64,000 nucleotides of DNA, taken from positions 372,001 to 436,000 of the forward strand of contig CAWCQU010000007.1 in assembly GCA_963797765.1 (NCBI GenBank), given 5' to 3'. The notes under the pieces are model-generated. The model saw only the letters and a program-made list of their open reading frames with translations. It did no database searches and was not told the origin of the DNA. Below, piece by piece: positions 44,881-55,173 of this stretch. This DNA comes from JBGPTK01 sp963797765 (GTDB taxonomy: Bacteria; Acidobacteriota; Terriglobia; Acidiferrales; UBA7541). Positions within the stretch are counted from its first letter, which is position 1, and every line of letters begins with the position of its first letter. A program made the translations under genes and the position numbers.

Positions 44881-45063
44881 GTTAAGGGCGAACTCCTTCG
44901 CCACCATCACCATAATACTTCTGGCCACACTGATGTCAATTCCCACCCATAAAAAGTTGCCCACTCCAGCAATCCCAGTAAGCCTGCTTGTGCGCCAGCC
45001 CACCTCTGCGGTGAAGCCTTCCTGAAAACTTCACAACCCAGAATAACCAGCTTCCGCACTGGG

Positions 45064-45092
45064 TTGACTTGTCCCGCTACTCAACTTAAATT
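45064..45092 (+). promoter_or_regulatory. Candidate promoter of the amidohydrolase gene
   Basis: TTGACT at 45064-45069 and TAAATT at 45087-45092 are 17 bases apart, a good match to housekeeping -35/-10 boxes, about 50 bases before the ATG. Confidence 0.4.
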
Positions 45093-45142
45093 GTCGCTGC
45101 GAACAATCGATACAACGCTCGACTCAAGGGAGTAAGCCTCAA

Positions 45143-46465
45143 ATGAACTTCAAAAAACTACTACTCGCTCTTCTTTGCCTTGCTCCGGTTGCAGCAGCCC
45201 AAAAACCCGATCCTGATCTCCTCGCGAAGATCCGCGCCATTCGCGCAATCGACAATCACTCACACCCGCCGAAGTTAGTCTCGGCCGGCGAAACCGATAC
45301 CGAATTCGACGCACTCCCCTGCGATCCCCTCGAACCAACCATGCCGACTCTCACCTCGCGCCCTGAAAACCCCCAATTCATCGCAGCATGGAAAGCCCTC
45401 TACGCTTACAAATACGACGACATGGCTCCAGCACATGTGCAGGAAGTCCTCTCTGCCAAACAACAAATAAAAAATCAACAGGGCGATAACTACGAGAATT
45501 GGGTTCTCGACCAGCTCGGCATTGAGACCGAACTAGCCAATCGCGTCGTTATGGGCCGCGGATTGAATCCCCCGCGTTTTCGCTGGGTCCCTTTCGACGA
45601 TACGCTCCTTTTCCCCTTAAACAATGACAAGATCGCCGCCGAAACTCCCAATCGAAAGATTTTTTACGCTCTTGAATCGAAATTGCTTCAGCGCTATCTC
45701 AAGACTCTCAATAAGACCCAACTCCCCGCCACTCTCCCTGATTACCTTTCGCAAGTAGTTCTTCCAACTCTGATCGACCAGAAAAAGAATGGAGCTGTCG
45801 CGATCAAATACGAAGCCGCCTATCTGCGCCGGCTCAATTTCAGGTCAACTCCGCGCGATGAAGCAGAACAGATTTATGCCCGCTACATTCAAGGTGGCGC
45901 CCCCGACAACGCGGAATACTACAAATTGCAGAATTACATCTTCTATTTCATCGCTCGTGAAGCGGGACGCCTCGGCTTGCCCGTTCACATCCACACCGGT
46001 TACGGCTGCGGCGGATATTTCCAGCTCGCCGGATCGAATCCGCTGCTTCTTGAATCCGTTCTCGACGACACTGACTTGCGCAAAACCAATTTCGTCCTGC
46101 TGCACGGCGGCGCCGGTCCTTACTCCAAGGAAATTGCCGAGCTTCTAATGAAGCCCAATGTCTACACGGATTTCTCGGAGCAGACCTGGCTTCTCCCCAC
46201 GCGCGAATTGAGCAAGACCATTCGTTACTGGCTGGAATGGTATCCGGAAAAAGTCATGTTCGGCACCGACCTCTCTCCAGGCAACACAACCATCGGCTGG
46301 GAAGAAATCGGCTGGCAAACATCGCAATCGGGCCGCGAAGCCCTGGCCATCGCCCTGACTGGCATGATCAACGATAACGAAATCACTCGCGCCCGCGCAC
46401 TCGAACTCGCCGAAATGGTCCTACGAGGAAACGCCCTGAAACTCTACGGCTGGCCCACTCACTGA
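45143..46465 (+). CDS. Secreted amidohydrolase family protein
   Basis: This 440-residue protein has a signal peptide (LLLALLCLAPVAAAQ) and a GGGAG ribosome binding site. The amidohydrolase-2 type metal site is visible: DNHSHPP near residue 36, VHIHTGYGCGGYF in the middle, VLLHGGAGPYSKEIAEL with YTDFSEQTW, and the late aspartate in VMFGTDLSPG. These barrel enzymes hydrolyse or decarboxylate many substrates, so the reaction is undetermined. It is probably periplasmic. It converges on an S9 peptidase gene, with a REP-like element between them. Confidence 0.85.
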   Translation: MNFKKLLLALLCLAPVAAAQKPDPDLLAKIRAIRAIDNHSHPPKLVSAGETDTEFDALPCDPLEPTMPTLTSRPENPQFIAAWKALYAYKYDDMAPAHVQEVLSAKQQIKNQQGDNYENWVLDQLGIETELANRVVMGRGLNPPRFRWVPFDDTLLFPLNNDKIAAETPNRKIFYALESKLLQRYLKTLNKTQLPATLPDYLSQVVLPTLIDQKKNGAVAIKYEAAYLRRLNFRSTPRDEAEQIYARYIQGGAPDNAEYYKLQNYIFYFIAREAGRLGLPVHIHTGYGCGGYFQLAGSNPLLLESVLDDTDLRKTNFVLLHGGAGPYSKEIAELLMKPNVYTDFSEQTWLLPTRELSKTIRYWLEWYPEKVMFGTDLSPGNTTIGWEEIGWQTSQSGREALAIALTGMINDNEITRARALELAEMVLRGNALKLYGWPTH

Positions 46466-46520
46466 TTTGCAGTCCGGTCCGTGGATGAATTCGAAAGGAC
46501 AGTGGAAAAGTTAAGAAGCG

Positions 46521-46561
46521 GTCATTCCGAGGGCCGAATTTGCCCGAGGAATCCCGCGCAC
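46521..46561. repeat. REP-like palindromic element, copy B
   Basis: GTCATTCCGAGGGCCG, loop, then CCCGAGGAATCCCGCGCAC, between two convergent genes. Same family as the elements at 26355, 51570 and 34236. Confidence 0.5.
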
Positions 46562-46661
46562 CCGTAACCGTCCGACAACTATCTGCTTTTCTCCCCGCCG
46601 ACAACGAGCATCAACAGTCTCGAGTCTCTAATTTCCAGGCTCTAATCTCTAGCCTCAGCCT

Positions 46662-48716
<2,055 letters not shown>

Positions 48717-48862
48717 GGACATCCCCCTTGGATTGAACGTTCACTGGTCGCGAATGGTTTTCAGGGGGTCGGAGCTTCAGCTCCGACATTCTCTCGATTG
48801 TATCGAGAAGGGCTTTAGCTCCTGAGGTATGCTCATTCGCCCTAATGCAACTTATGAAAGCT

Positions 48863-50470
48863 CTATTTCCCAGCTTGTGCGTATCTTCGGAAAAAGCTAT
48901 CCGATTTCCACTGCGGCCGCTGGTCATGATCGGCCACCGCAATCATCAATCCACGGATGATTTCTTCAAAGCCGGCGGCAGCAGACAAATCCACCGGCTG
49001 ATTCAGATCGTCCGAAGGCGCGTGATAGCGCTGCGTCAGCCAATCCTTATAAATTTGCTGCTCCGGCGATCCGAGTTCGAATCCCACTTTCATTGCCAGT
49101 GCCGGAATTCCGTGGCGAATGAAATTGTATTGATCGCTGCGAATAAACGAATTCCGAAGAGGCTCGGGATCAGCTTGCACGCGAATCCCGCGCGCCTGCG
49201 CCACTTTCTCCACCATGTCCCCGAGATCGGATTCCGCCAATCCATAAACCGTCAGCACCTTCAGCGGCACCAGCGGCAGAAACATGTCAATATTGATGTC
49301 AGCCACGATCGACTTTGCATCAACCGTCGGATTCGCCGTGAAATATTTGGAACCCAGCAATCCCTTCTCTTCCGCGGTCACAAACACAAACAGCAGCGAC
49401 CGCTTCAGTTTCACGGGCTTCTCTTTCAACGACGCCGCCACATCGAGCAACACCGCCGATCCTGACGCATTATCCATCGCCCCGTTGTACAAACGGTCCC
49501 CGTTGATCGGCTCCCCGATCCCCAGGTGATCGATGTGCGCGGAGAGCACTACATACTCGTTCTTTAATTTCGGATCGCTTCCCGGCAACTTGGCGATCAC
49601 GTTTGCCGAATTCACTTCCTTCTTTTCCACTTTCGCTTTCGCCTGAATCGAGACCTTCAATGCAAACGCCGGCAACGGCTTCCGGTCCTTGCCCAATTCC
49701 GCAATCTCGGCAAAAGTATGTCCTGACCCGGCGAACAACTCCTCCGCCTTGGCCGGATTGAAGATCACCGCCAACTTCTCGCCTTCCGTTTCGTTGAATT
49801 TCGCTCCCACCAATTCCATGTTCGGGTGCGCGCGGTTCACCGACATTCGCGACCACGGTATATCCATCGCCGATGGGTTCGGAATTGAGATGATTCCAAT
49901 CACTCCCGCCTTGTGAAATGCCTTCCATCGTTCCGCCGCTGTCTGGTAGTGCGAAGCCAGGGCTCCCGGAACATCCGCCGGGGATCCCGTGAATACCACT
50001 GCAACCTTGCCCTTCAAATCAAGTCCGGCAAGATCATCATAATTTCTTTCTGGGATGCTCAGCCCATATCCCACAAAAACCAGTGGCCCCCGGACTTCCG
50101 GAGCCAAATCCACTCGCGTGTTGAAGAACGCCTCCTCACCCAGCACCAGCGGCTCAACCTTTCCATCGCGAACCAGATCAATGCTTGAATCCTTCTCGAC
50201 GATCTGGCGCGATTCCAATTTCACCGGCTGGTAAAAGCCGTCGCTTCCAGCGGGCTCAAGCCCCGCCTTCTTCAATTGTTCCACCACATACGATTGCGCT
50301 CGGCGCAATCCCGCGCTTCCCGTCTCGCGCCCCTCCATATTGTCGTCGGCCAATACCTTCACGTATCCCCACCACGTTTTTCCATCGAAGTAATTCTCTT
50401 CCGCCGCCCGCGGAAAAGCAGGCAACGCCGCAATCAATCCCAGAATAAGCACCATGGTTCTCTTCGACAT
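48863..50470 (-). CDS. Secreted M28 family metallopeptidase with PA domain
   Basis: About 535 residues from ATG 50470, chosen because GGGGAGG precedes it; the frame extends to 50572 without such a signal. A signal peptide (MVLILGLIAALPAFPRAAEE) is followed by a protease-associated (PA) insert containing VGYGLSIPERNYDDLAGLD. The di-zinc M28 site is complete: VVLSAHIDHLG, GAMDNASGSAVLLDVA, TAEEKGLLGS, ADINIDMF and RYHAPSDDL. Such enzymes are aminopeptidases. It lies 146 bases from the S9 peptidase gene on the same strand, suggesting shared use in scavenging peptides. Confidence 0.94.
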   Translation of the reverse strand: MSKRTMVLILGLIAALPAFPRAAEENYFDGKTWWGYVKVLADDNMEGRETGSAGLRRAQSYVVEQLKKAGLEPAGSDGFYQPVKLESRQIVEKDSSIDLVRDGKVEPLVLGEEAFFNTRVDLAPEVRGPLVFVGYGLSIPERNYDDLAGLDLKGKVAVVFTGSPADVPGALASHYQTAAERWKAFHKAGVIGIISIPNPSAMDIPWSRMSVNRAHPNMELVGAKFNETEGEKLAVIFNPAKAEELFAGSGHTFAEIAELGKDRKPLPAFALKVSIQAKAKVEKKEVNSANVIAKLPGSDPKLKNEYVVLSAHIDHLGIGEPINGDRLYNGAMDNASGSAVLLDVAASLKEKPVKLKRSLLFVFVTAEEKGLLGSKYFTANPTVDAKSIVADINIDMFLPLVPLKVLTVYGLAESDLGDMVEKVAQARGIRVQADPEPLRNSFIRSDQYNFIRHGIPALAMKVGFELGSPEQQIYKDWLTQRYHAPSDDLNQPVDLSAAAGFEEIIRGLMIAVADHDQRPQWKSDSFFRRYAQAGK

Positions 50471-50686
50471 GATCCACCCGCCTCCCCGTTTTAAGGCGGG
50501 AGAGAACTTATCACGAAGATTCCATTTCCGCGAGATTGCGATTCTGCGCGGATCGGCCGCCATCCTCGGCAAGCGTTATCTGCGCCCCGAAAGATTCAGG
50601 GTAAGCGCTCCATCCATCGCATCCGCCGCCATATCCACGAACTGATTTTCACCACTCTAACAGGAAGGAAAGCCCAGCAAAGAAGA

Positions 50687-50727
50687 AGGGGCTCTCGTCT
50701 CGCAAACCTCGCGAGTCAAAAGCCCCT
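50687..50727 (-). terminator. Terminator-like hairpin after the two-repeat secreted protein
   Basis: AGGGGCT at 50687-50693 pairs with AGCCCCT at 50721-50727, with further pairing inside (CTCG/CGAG). On the minus strand the stem is followed by TTCTTCTTTG, a T-rich tail. It lies about 50 bases after the gene stop. Confidence 0.55.
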
Positions 50728-50779
50728 CAAAGAATCCCTGCATCAACATTGCCGCAGGCAAATCCGCAAACGATTTCGT

Positions 50780-51371
50780 CTACAGATGCATGAAGGCGTG
50801 CGCGATTTTCTTGCCCGCTTCTTCGGTGTAATACACCGTCACGTGCTCGCCCTCTTTCGCGCCCACTTCCGTGTAATGTCCCACGCCCTTTGCGGTGTCG
50901 ATGGTCGCGTGATCCGCAACCTCAAAAGTCTCTTTGGTTCCATCGGCGGTCTTCACCGCCACGAACTTTGTCCCCTTGCCCGCATCCACAATCGTCCCTT
51001 CCGTCGCGTGAACCGTCTTGTCTCCCACCCACACGATGGAATGAGCCGTTTTCTCAGCCCCTTCCGGAATGTAGTGAACGATCACATGCCCGCCTTCCTT
51101 GCCTACCAGGTCCGCGCCGTGCGCGGCTCCCTTCAGCCCAGCCACCGTGGTGTGCGCCGTAAATTTCACCACCGTCACGGTGCCATCCGCCGTCTTCACT
51201 GCCACGGTCTTTGCCCCGGCATCCACCTTGTCGAGCGTGCCCATCACCACGTTGGATTTCTTCGCTCCTGCCATTCCTTGAGCTGATACGCTTTGCGCGC
51301 AAATTCCCACCATCAGGACGACCAATCGGAAAAACTCCTCGGATGAGCAGCCGCAATGACCTGAATCGCAT
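50780..51371 (-). CDS. Secreted protein with two tandem ~75-residue repeats, broken in the signal peptide
   Basis: The mature part has two similar units: GTLDKVDAGAKTVAVKTADG ending IVWVGDKTVH, and GTIVDAGKGTKFVAVKTADG ending IAHAFMHL. They look like small beta-barrel (DUF5666/OB-like) repeats. The unbroken frame runs to 51415 but has a poor N-terminus. From ATG 51371, with AAGGAG five bases upstream, the peptide MRFRSLRLLIRGVF is in another frame; removing one base from the A5 run at 51330-51334 joins it to RLVVLMVGICAQSVSAQG, an ideal signal peptide. The repaired protein has 196 residues. No function is known. Confidence 0.75.
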
Positions 51372-51569
51372 AGTTTCTCCTTGACCCGCCGGAAAGTGTA
51401 TTGCGTGCGGTTCACGAATTATACTGGCCCCGCCCCCACCGCGATAACACTTTCTATTGTCCACATTCACGCCGCTTCTCCATCCGCATAAGAGCGCCAT
51501 TGGAATCATCCCAAGCCCGCGGCGATCGCGAAAGAAACTCTCTCAGTTTGCTACAGTGCCGGTTTCGCG

Positions 51570-51610
51570 GTCATCCCGAGCCCGGTTTTCGGGCGAGGGA
51601 TCCCGAGCAA
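51570..51610. repeat. REP-like palindromic element, copy C
   Basis: TCATCCCGAGCCCGGTTTTC followed by GGGCGAGGGATCCCGAG: an inner CCCG-GTTTT-CGGG-type stem within outer TCCCGAG/CGAGGGA arms. It is the most symmetrical copy of the family. Confidence 0.55.
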
Positions 51611-51662
51611 ACCGCAAATCCCCAGGCCCCATAAAATATCTACCTGTTTTTCTCACATCCGC

Positions 51663-52355
51663 TTACGATCCCCGCACCAGCATCGGCCCAGCCCCCGGAA
51701 GCGGCGCCAGCGCCCGCACCGTCCGATGTCTCTCCCGAAAATGTTTCTTCGCTCTCTTCCCCCACTCGCGCACAAAATAATAATTCAGCGCTCCCCCGAG
51801 CGCTCCGCTGATCAGCGGAATGGCTCGCGCCGTCCACTTCTCAGCCACTTCCGCGCCCATTTTCACGGCCATGCGCTCCATGATTCGCGGCACCAGCCGT
51901 TCCACTGCTTGTTTCTCGATAAAATCGCGTCCCAGATCGAGTCCTGCCGCGGTTCCTGCCGCCAGCCAAAGAGTTGCGATCTCCTCATCCGTTGAATATT
52001 CAAACCCGTATAGCAGGCTCAGTTTCTGCAGCATGCGCATCACGATTGCCGCCAGCACTCCCATATCCGGCACAATCGTCAGCAATCCACCCAGCCCCAG
52101 CCCAGTGCCCTCGATCATCGCAAATTTCATCGAGGCTCGAATCGTCTGGTCCGCCACATCGTCCACCACGTCCGGCGGCATCTGGAACATGTCCTGGAAC
52201 GATCGAATCGGCAGTCCATGCGCGCGCCGCACCTTTTCAAGATAACGATTCGGCTCCACTTGCACCTGCGAATAGGCCCGATTAAATCCCGCGAATAGAG
52301 CCTTCCCAACCCGTCCCGCAGTCATTGCCTTTCGATTCGTTCTCACAATAGCCAT
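51663..52355 (-). CDS. EcsC family protein
   Basis: This 230-residue protein starts at ATG 52355 after GAGAGGGAACC. It shows the EcsC pattern: a glycine-rich hydrophobic stretch (GTGLGLGGLLTIVPDMGVLA), LLYGFEYSTDEEIATLWLAA, and a second hydrophobic part RAIPLISGALGGALNYYFV. EcsC was named from the Bacillus ecs operon, but the domain occurs alone in many phyla and its function is unknown. It is probably membrane-associated. It lies after the giant surface-protein locus on the same strand. Confidence 0.88.
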   Translation of the reverse strand: MAIVRTNRKAMTAGRVGKALFAGFNRAYSQVQVEPNRYLEKVRRAHGLPIRSFQDMFQMPPDVVDDVADQTIRASMKFAMIEGTGLGLGGLLTIVPDMGVLAAIVMRMLQKLSLLYGFEYSTDEEIATLWLAAGTAAGLDLGRDFIEKQAVERLVPRIMERMAVKMGAEVAEKWTARAIPLISGALGGALNYYFVREWGKRAKKHFRERHRTVRALAPLPGAGPMLVRGS

Positions 52356-52488
52356 GTCGGTTCCCTCTCAGGGCTGGAACAATCACCGGCCCACAATTAT
52401 AGCCCCGGCCCGGTTTCACCTGCGACACAAAGAGAATCATGGCCGCCTCAAACGCTATGTAAGGAATGACTGTGGCAGGCATCCCGGC

Positions 52489-52505
52489 CCGGATGACTCA
52501 TCCGG
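52489..52505 (-). terminator. Hairpin after the giant surface-protein gene
   Basis: CCGGATGA-C-TCATCCGG is a perfect 17-base palindrome, about 40 bases after the stop at 52544 on the minus strand. No T-run follows, so termination is only a possibility. Confidence 0.35.
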
Positions 52506-52543
52506 CTCTCAGAAAATCAATTTCAGTGCGCCACACGCTAACT

Positions 52544-54262
52544 TTACTTGATCACCAGCGTCAGCACCACTTGTCCGGTCGCCCCGCTCTGCGCTTTGGC
52601 GGTAATCGTCAAATGGTACGTCCCCGGCGGCGTGCGTCCCGCCGGACCCACCGGCCCATTCGAGCACCCAACTACCGATATCAGCAGCAGCGCCAGTGAA
52701 GCAATCGGCAGCGCAAATGCCAGTCCGCGTTTTCGCGCTGCAAATGCGCAGCCAAGCAGCGCCAGCGCTCCCAAAACCATCAGCCAGTTTCCGTTACCAG
52801 GCATCGGATTTCGCGGATCGAACCGTGGCGTTCCCCACGAACAGAAAGAACTCACTTGAATAAAGGTGCTGGTCGTTCCCTGCGCGGTCAATGTCACCGT
52901 GGCCGGCGCCACGGCACACGTGATCGTCGTCGCTGTGGGGTCGGGAGTGCAGCTCAGCGTGATCGTCTGTCCCGGAGGCCCGGTTAGTTGCAGCGGAAAT
53001 TCGAACGTGTCTCCCGGATTCCCAGTCGCCGTCAGCCCCGTTCCCGGCAGCGGTGTAAAAGTAGGAGTCCCCGCCGCATCGAAAGTCGCCGTCACTGTAG
53101 TCGCGGCATTCACGGTCACGGTGCAGGGGCTGGTCGCCGCGCATCCCCCGCCAGCGAAACTCGTAAAACTTGAACCGCTCGCCGCCGTCGCCGTCAGCAC
53201 CACCTGCGTCCCGGACGCAAAACTTCCCGAACACGATGTTGCCGGACAATCAATCCCGCCCTTATCGCTCTTCACCGATCCAGTGCCCGTCCCCGCCAAG
53301 GCCACCGTCAGCACGAAATTGGAAGGGGCCGTCACCGTCAGCGTCGTCTGCCCAGCCACTCCGCCTTGCGCTGCTGAAATCGTCGCGCTCCCAGCTTTCA
53401 CACCCGTCGCCAGCCCCGCACTGGTAATCGTTGCAATCGTCGTGTCGCTCGAAGCCCAGGCAATCGAGTTCGTCAAATTCTGTGTCGTGCCGTCGCTGAA
53501 TGTTCCAGTCGCCGTAAACTGAAACGCCGATCCCGCCGCTACCGACGGATTCACCGGCGTCACCGCGATGGAAACCAGCACGGCAGCCGTCGCCGTCAAC
53601 GCAGTCTGCCCGGTCACGCCGCTTTGCGTCGCCGAAATTGTCGCGTTGCCCGCCTTCTTCGTCGTTGCCAGCCCCGTCGCGCTCACCGTCGCGATCGTCG
53701 TGTCCGAAGATGCCCACGTCGCGGTATTCGTTAAATTTTGCGTCGAGCTATCCGAAAAAGTTCCCGTCGCTGTGAACTGCTGCGAATTCCCCGCCGCCAC
53801 GGATGGATTTGCCGGCGTCACCGCGATCGAAACCAGCACGGCAGCCGTCGCCGTCAACGTAGTCTGCCCGGTCACGCCACTCTGAGTCGCAGAAATCGTC
53901 GCGTTGCCCGCCTTCTTCGTCGTCGCCAGCCCGGTCGCGCTCACCGTCGCAATCGTTGCGTCGGAAGACGCCCACGCCGCCGTGTTCGTCAAATCTTGTT
54001 TCGAGCTATCCGAAAAAGTTCCCGTCGCCGTGAACTGCTGCGTATTCCCCGCCGCCACAGATGGATTCGCCGGAGTCACGGCGATCGAAACCAGTGTCGC
54101 CGCGTTTGAGGTTATGCTCAGCACCACGGACGTCGGATTGTTTGTCACTTTCCAACTCAGCCCGGCAGGCAGCACCGGAAAAATCGTCGTCGTAAATTGT
54201 CCCGTGATCGAACCAGCCGTCAGAATGCGCGAACTGGTTTCCCACTGCCGGCGCAAATTCAT
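52544..54262 (-). CDS. Giant surface protein, C-terminal piece with Ig-like (BIG2) repeats and membrane anchor
   Basis: This 572-residue frame holds three BIG2-type domains of 86 residues (VSIAVTPANPSVAAGNTQQF, then FTATGTFSDSS and WASSDATIATVSATGLATT), the first two nearly identical in DNA. Next are an InlB-like divergent repeat (GTGTGSVKSDKGGIDC), a short sandwich, and hydrophobic helices WLMVLGALALLGCAFAARK and LPIASLALLLISVVGCS. The end LTITAKAQSGATGQVVLTLV is beta-rich. The true upstream continuation is in 54006-54608 (break near 54229). Confidence 0.82.
   Translation of the reverse strand: MNLRRQWETSSRILTAGSITGQFTTTIFPVLPAGLSWKVTNNPTSVVLSITSNAATLVSIAVTPANPSVAAGNTQQFTATGTFSDSSKQDLTNTAAWASSDATIATVSATGLATTKKAGNATISATQSGVTGQTTLTATAAVLVSIAVTPANPSVAAGNSQQFTATGTFSDSSTQNLTNTATWASSDTTIATVSATGLATTKKAGNATISATQSGVTGQTALTATAAVLVSIAVTPVNPSVAAGSAFQFTATGTFSDGTTQNLTNSIAWASSDTTIATITSAGLATGVKAGSATISAAQGGVAGQTTLTVTAPSNFVLTVALAGTGTGSVKSDKGGIDCPATSCSGSFASGTQVVLTATAASGSSFTSFAGGGCAATSPCTVTVNAATTVTATFDAAGTPTFTPLPGTGLTATGNPGDTFEFPLQLTGPPGQTITLSCTPDPTATTITCAVAPATVTLTAQGTTSTFIQVSSFCSWGTPRFDPRNPMPGNGNWLMVLGALALLGCAFAARKRGLAFALPIASLALLLISVVGCSNGPVGPAGRTPPGTYHLTITAKAQSGATGQVVLTLVIK
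53313..54087 (-). repeat. Three tandem 258-base repeats coding Ig-like domains
   Basis: The phrase GAAACCAGCACGGCAGCCGT begins at 53571 and 53829, and a diverged copy at 54087, a fixed period of 258 bases (86 codons). The two inner copies differ at only a few bases, the third more. This indicates recent duplication or gene conversion. Confidence 0.7.
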
Positions 54263-54608
54263 TGATCAAGATCACATTCAGCACGCCGGAAAGATTCGCC
54301 GCGCCCGTCAGATTCATCTGCGTAAATTGCGTACCTGCGGTCGTTCCGCCAATCGACGTGCCAAAAGTGCCGGTAGCGCCTTGCGTGTAGTTCCCCGCTC
54401 CATCGCCCGCAATCGCCAGTATCCCGGGGTTCAAAAGATCCCCCGGTTCCACAGTCCCATTCGTCGTCACGTTGCCGGAGATCGTTCCCGTGCCGGACAA
54501 TGTCCCGCCACTCGCCACCGTCACACCGCTTGAAGCATTCAATGTGCCGTCAACTTGCACCTTGCCGCCATTCAAGACAAAAGTTGTTGTGTTCGACGTG
54601 CCGCCCAC
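54006..54608 (-). CDS. Giant surface protein, beta-helix cap piece
   Basis: The first part of this frame reads GGTSNTTTFVLNGGKVQVDG, SGVTVASGGTLSGTGTISGN and GTVEPGDLLNPGILAIAGDG, typical of the last coils of passenger beta-helices (autotransporter-associated motif). It joins 54550-55173 near 54620 and 52544-54262 near 54229. Its tail after AVGNQF is out of frame. Confidence 0.7.
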   Translation of the reverse strand: MGGTSNTTTFVLNGGKVQVDGTLNASSGVTVASGGTLSGTGTISGNVTTNGTVEPGDLLNPGILAIAGDGAGNYTQGATGTFGTSIGGTTAGTQFTQMNLTGAANLSGVLNVILINEFAPAVGNQFAHSDGWFDHGTIYDDDFSGAACRAELESDKQSDVRGAEHNLKRGDTGFDRRDSGESICGGGEYAAVHGDGNFFG

Positions 54609-55173
54609 CGCGAATTCGCGTCGCGCCGCCGTCTTGCGTAAATGCGGCGACGTTCAACGCGCCAAAATCCTGGATCGTGTTTCCCGAATTATCCAGCGCC
54701 GGTCCGGTGATCTTATTCACGCTGGCCGTCATCGTCACGATGCCGGCGCCGGTCAGCTTCGCGCTCTCCTCCACCGGCACGTTCAACGACGTGGGATTTC
54801 CGGTCGAATTCAGCAGTATCGTCCCCAGGTTATTGATCGTTCCCAGAATATTCGTGGTGCTGTTGTCGCCCACGGTGTAGGTTCCGCTGACCCCAATCGC
54901 CACGGCGTTCGCGGTCCCATCCAATGTCACATTTTCCCCGTTCACGCTTCCCAGCACTCCGCTGTTGATCGTGCTCAGCGTGCCGCCTTGTATCACCACG
55001 TTATTCACAAACTGCACGGACGAACTCACGCCGTTCACCTCAATCGTTCCACCCGCATTGGCGATCACCGAATTGCTGATTTGCAGCAATCCCCCCGCCT
55101 CCGCTTCCAGCAATCCCTGGTTGGTCAGCGCCGTGGGATTCAGCGCCAGCGTCTGATCCCGCCGGTTCCGCAT
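54550..55173 (-). CDS. Giant surface protein, end of repeat nine
   Basis: The frame carries LNPTALTNQGLLEAEAGGLL and SSVQFVNNVVIQGGTLSTIN, the second half of the ninth 190-residue repeat, followed by diverging coils. Dropping one base near 55169 joins DA to NRRDQTLALNP, matching the other repeats. Another break follows near 54620. Confidence 0.72.
   Translation of the reverse strand: MRNRRDQTLALNPTALTNQGLLEAEAGGLLQISNSVIANAGGTIEVNGVSSSVQFVNNVVIQGGTLSTINSGVLGSVNGENVTLDGTANAVAIGVSGTYTVGDNSTTNILGTINNLGTILLNSTGNPTSLNVPVEESAKLTGAGIVTMTASVNKITGPALDNSGNTIQDFGALNVAAFTQDGGATRIRGGRHVEHNNFCLEWRQGAS

Larger units (their letters stand above)
44630..45142. other. Divergent intergenic region, dynamin operon / amidohydrolase
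   Basis: About 510 bases without a gene. It contains the complex hairpin at 44814-44880 and a promoter-like pair at 45064-45092, both listed separately. The promoter of the dynamin-fluoride operon should lie near 44650-44750 on the minus strand, but I cannot define it. Confidence 0.5.
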
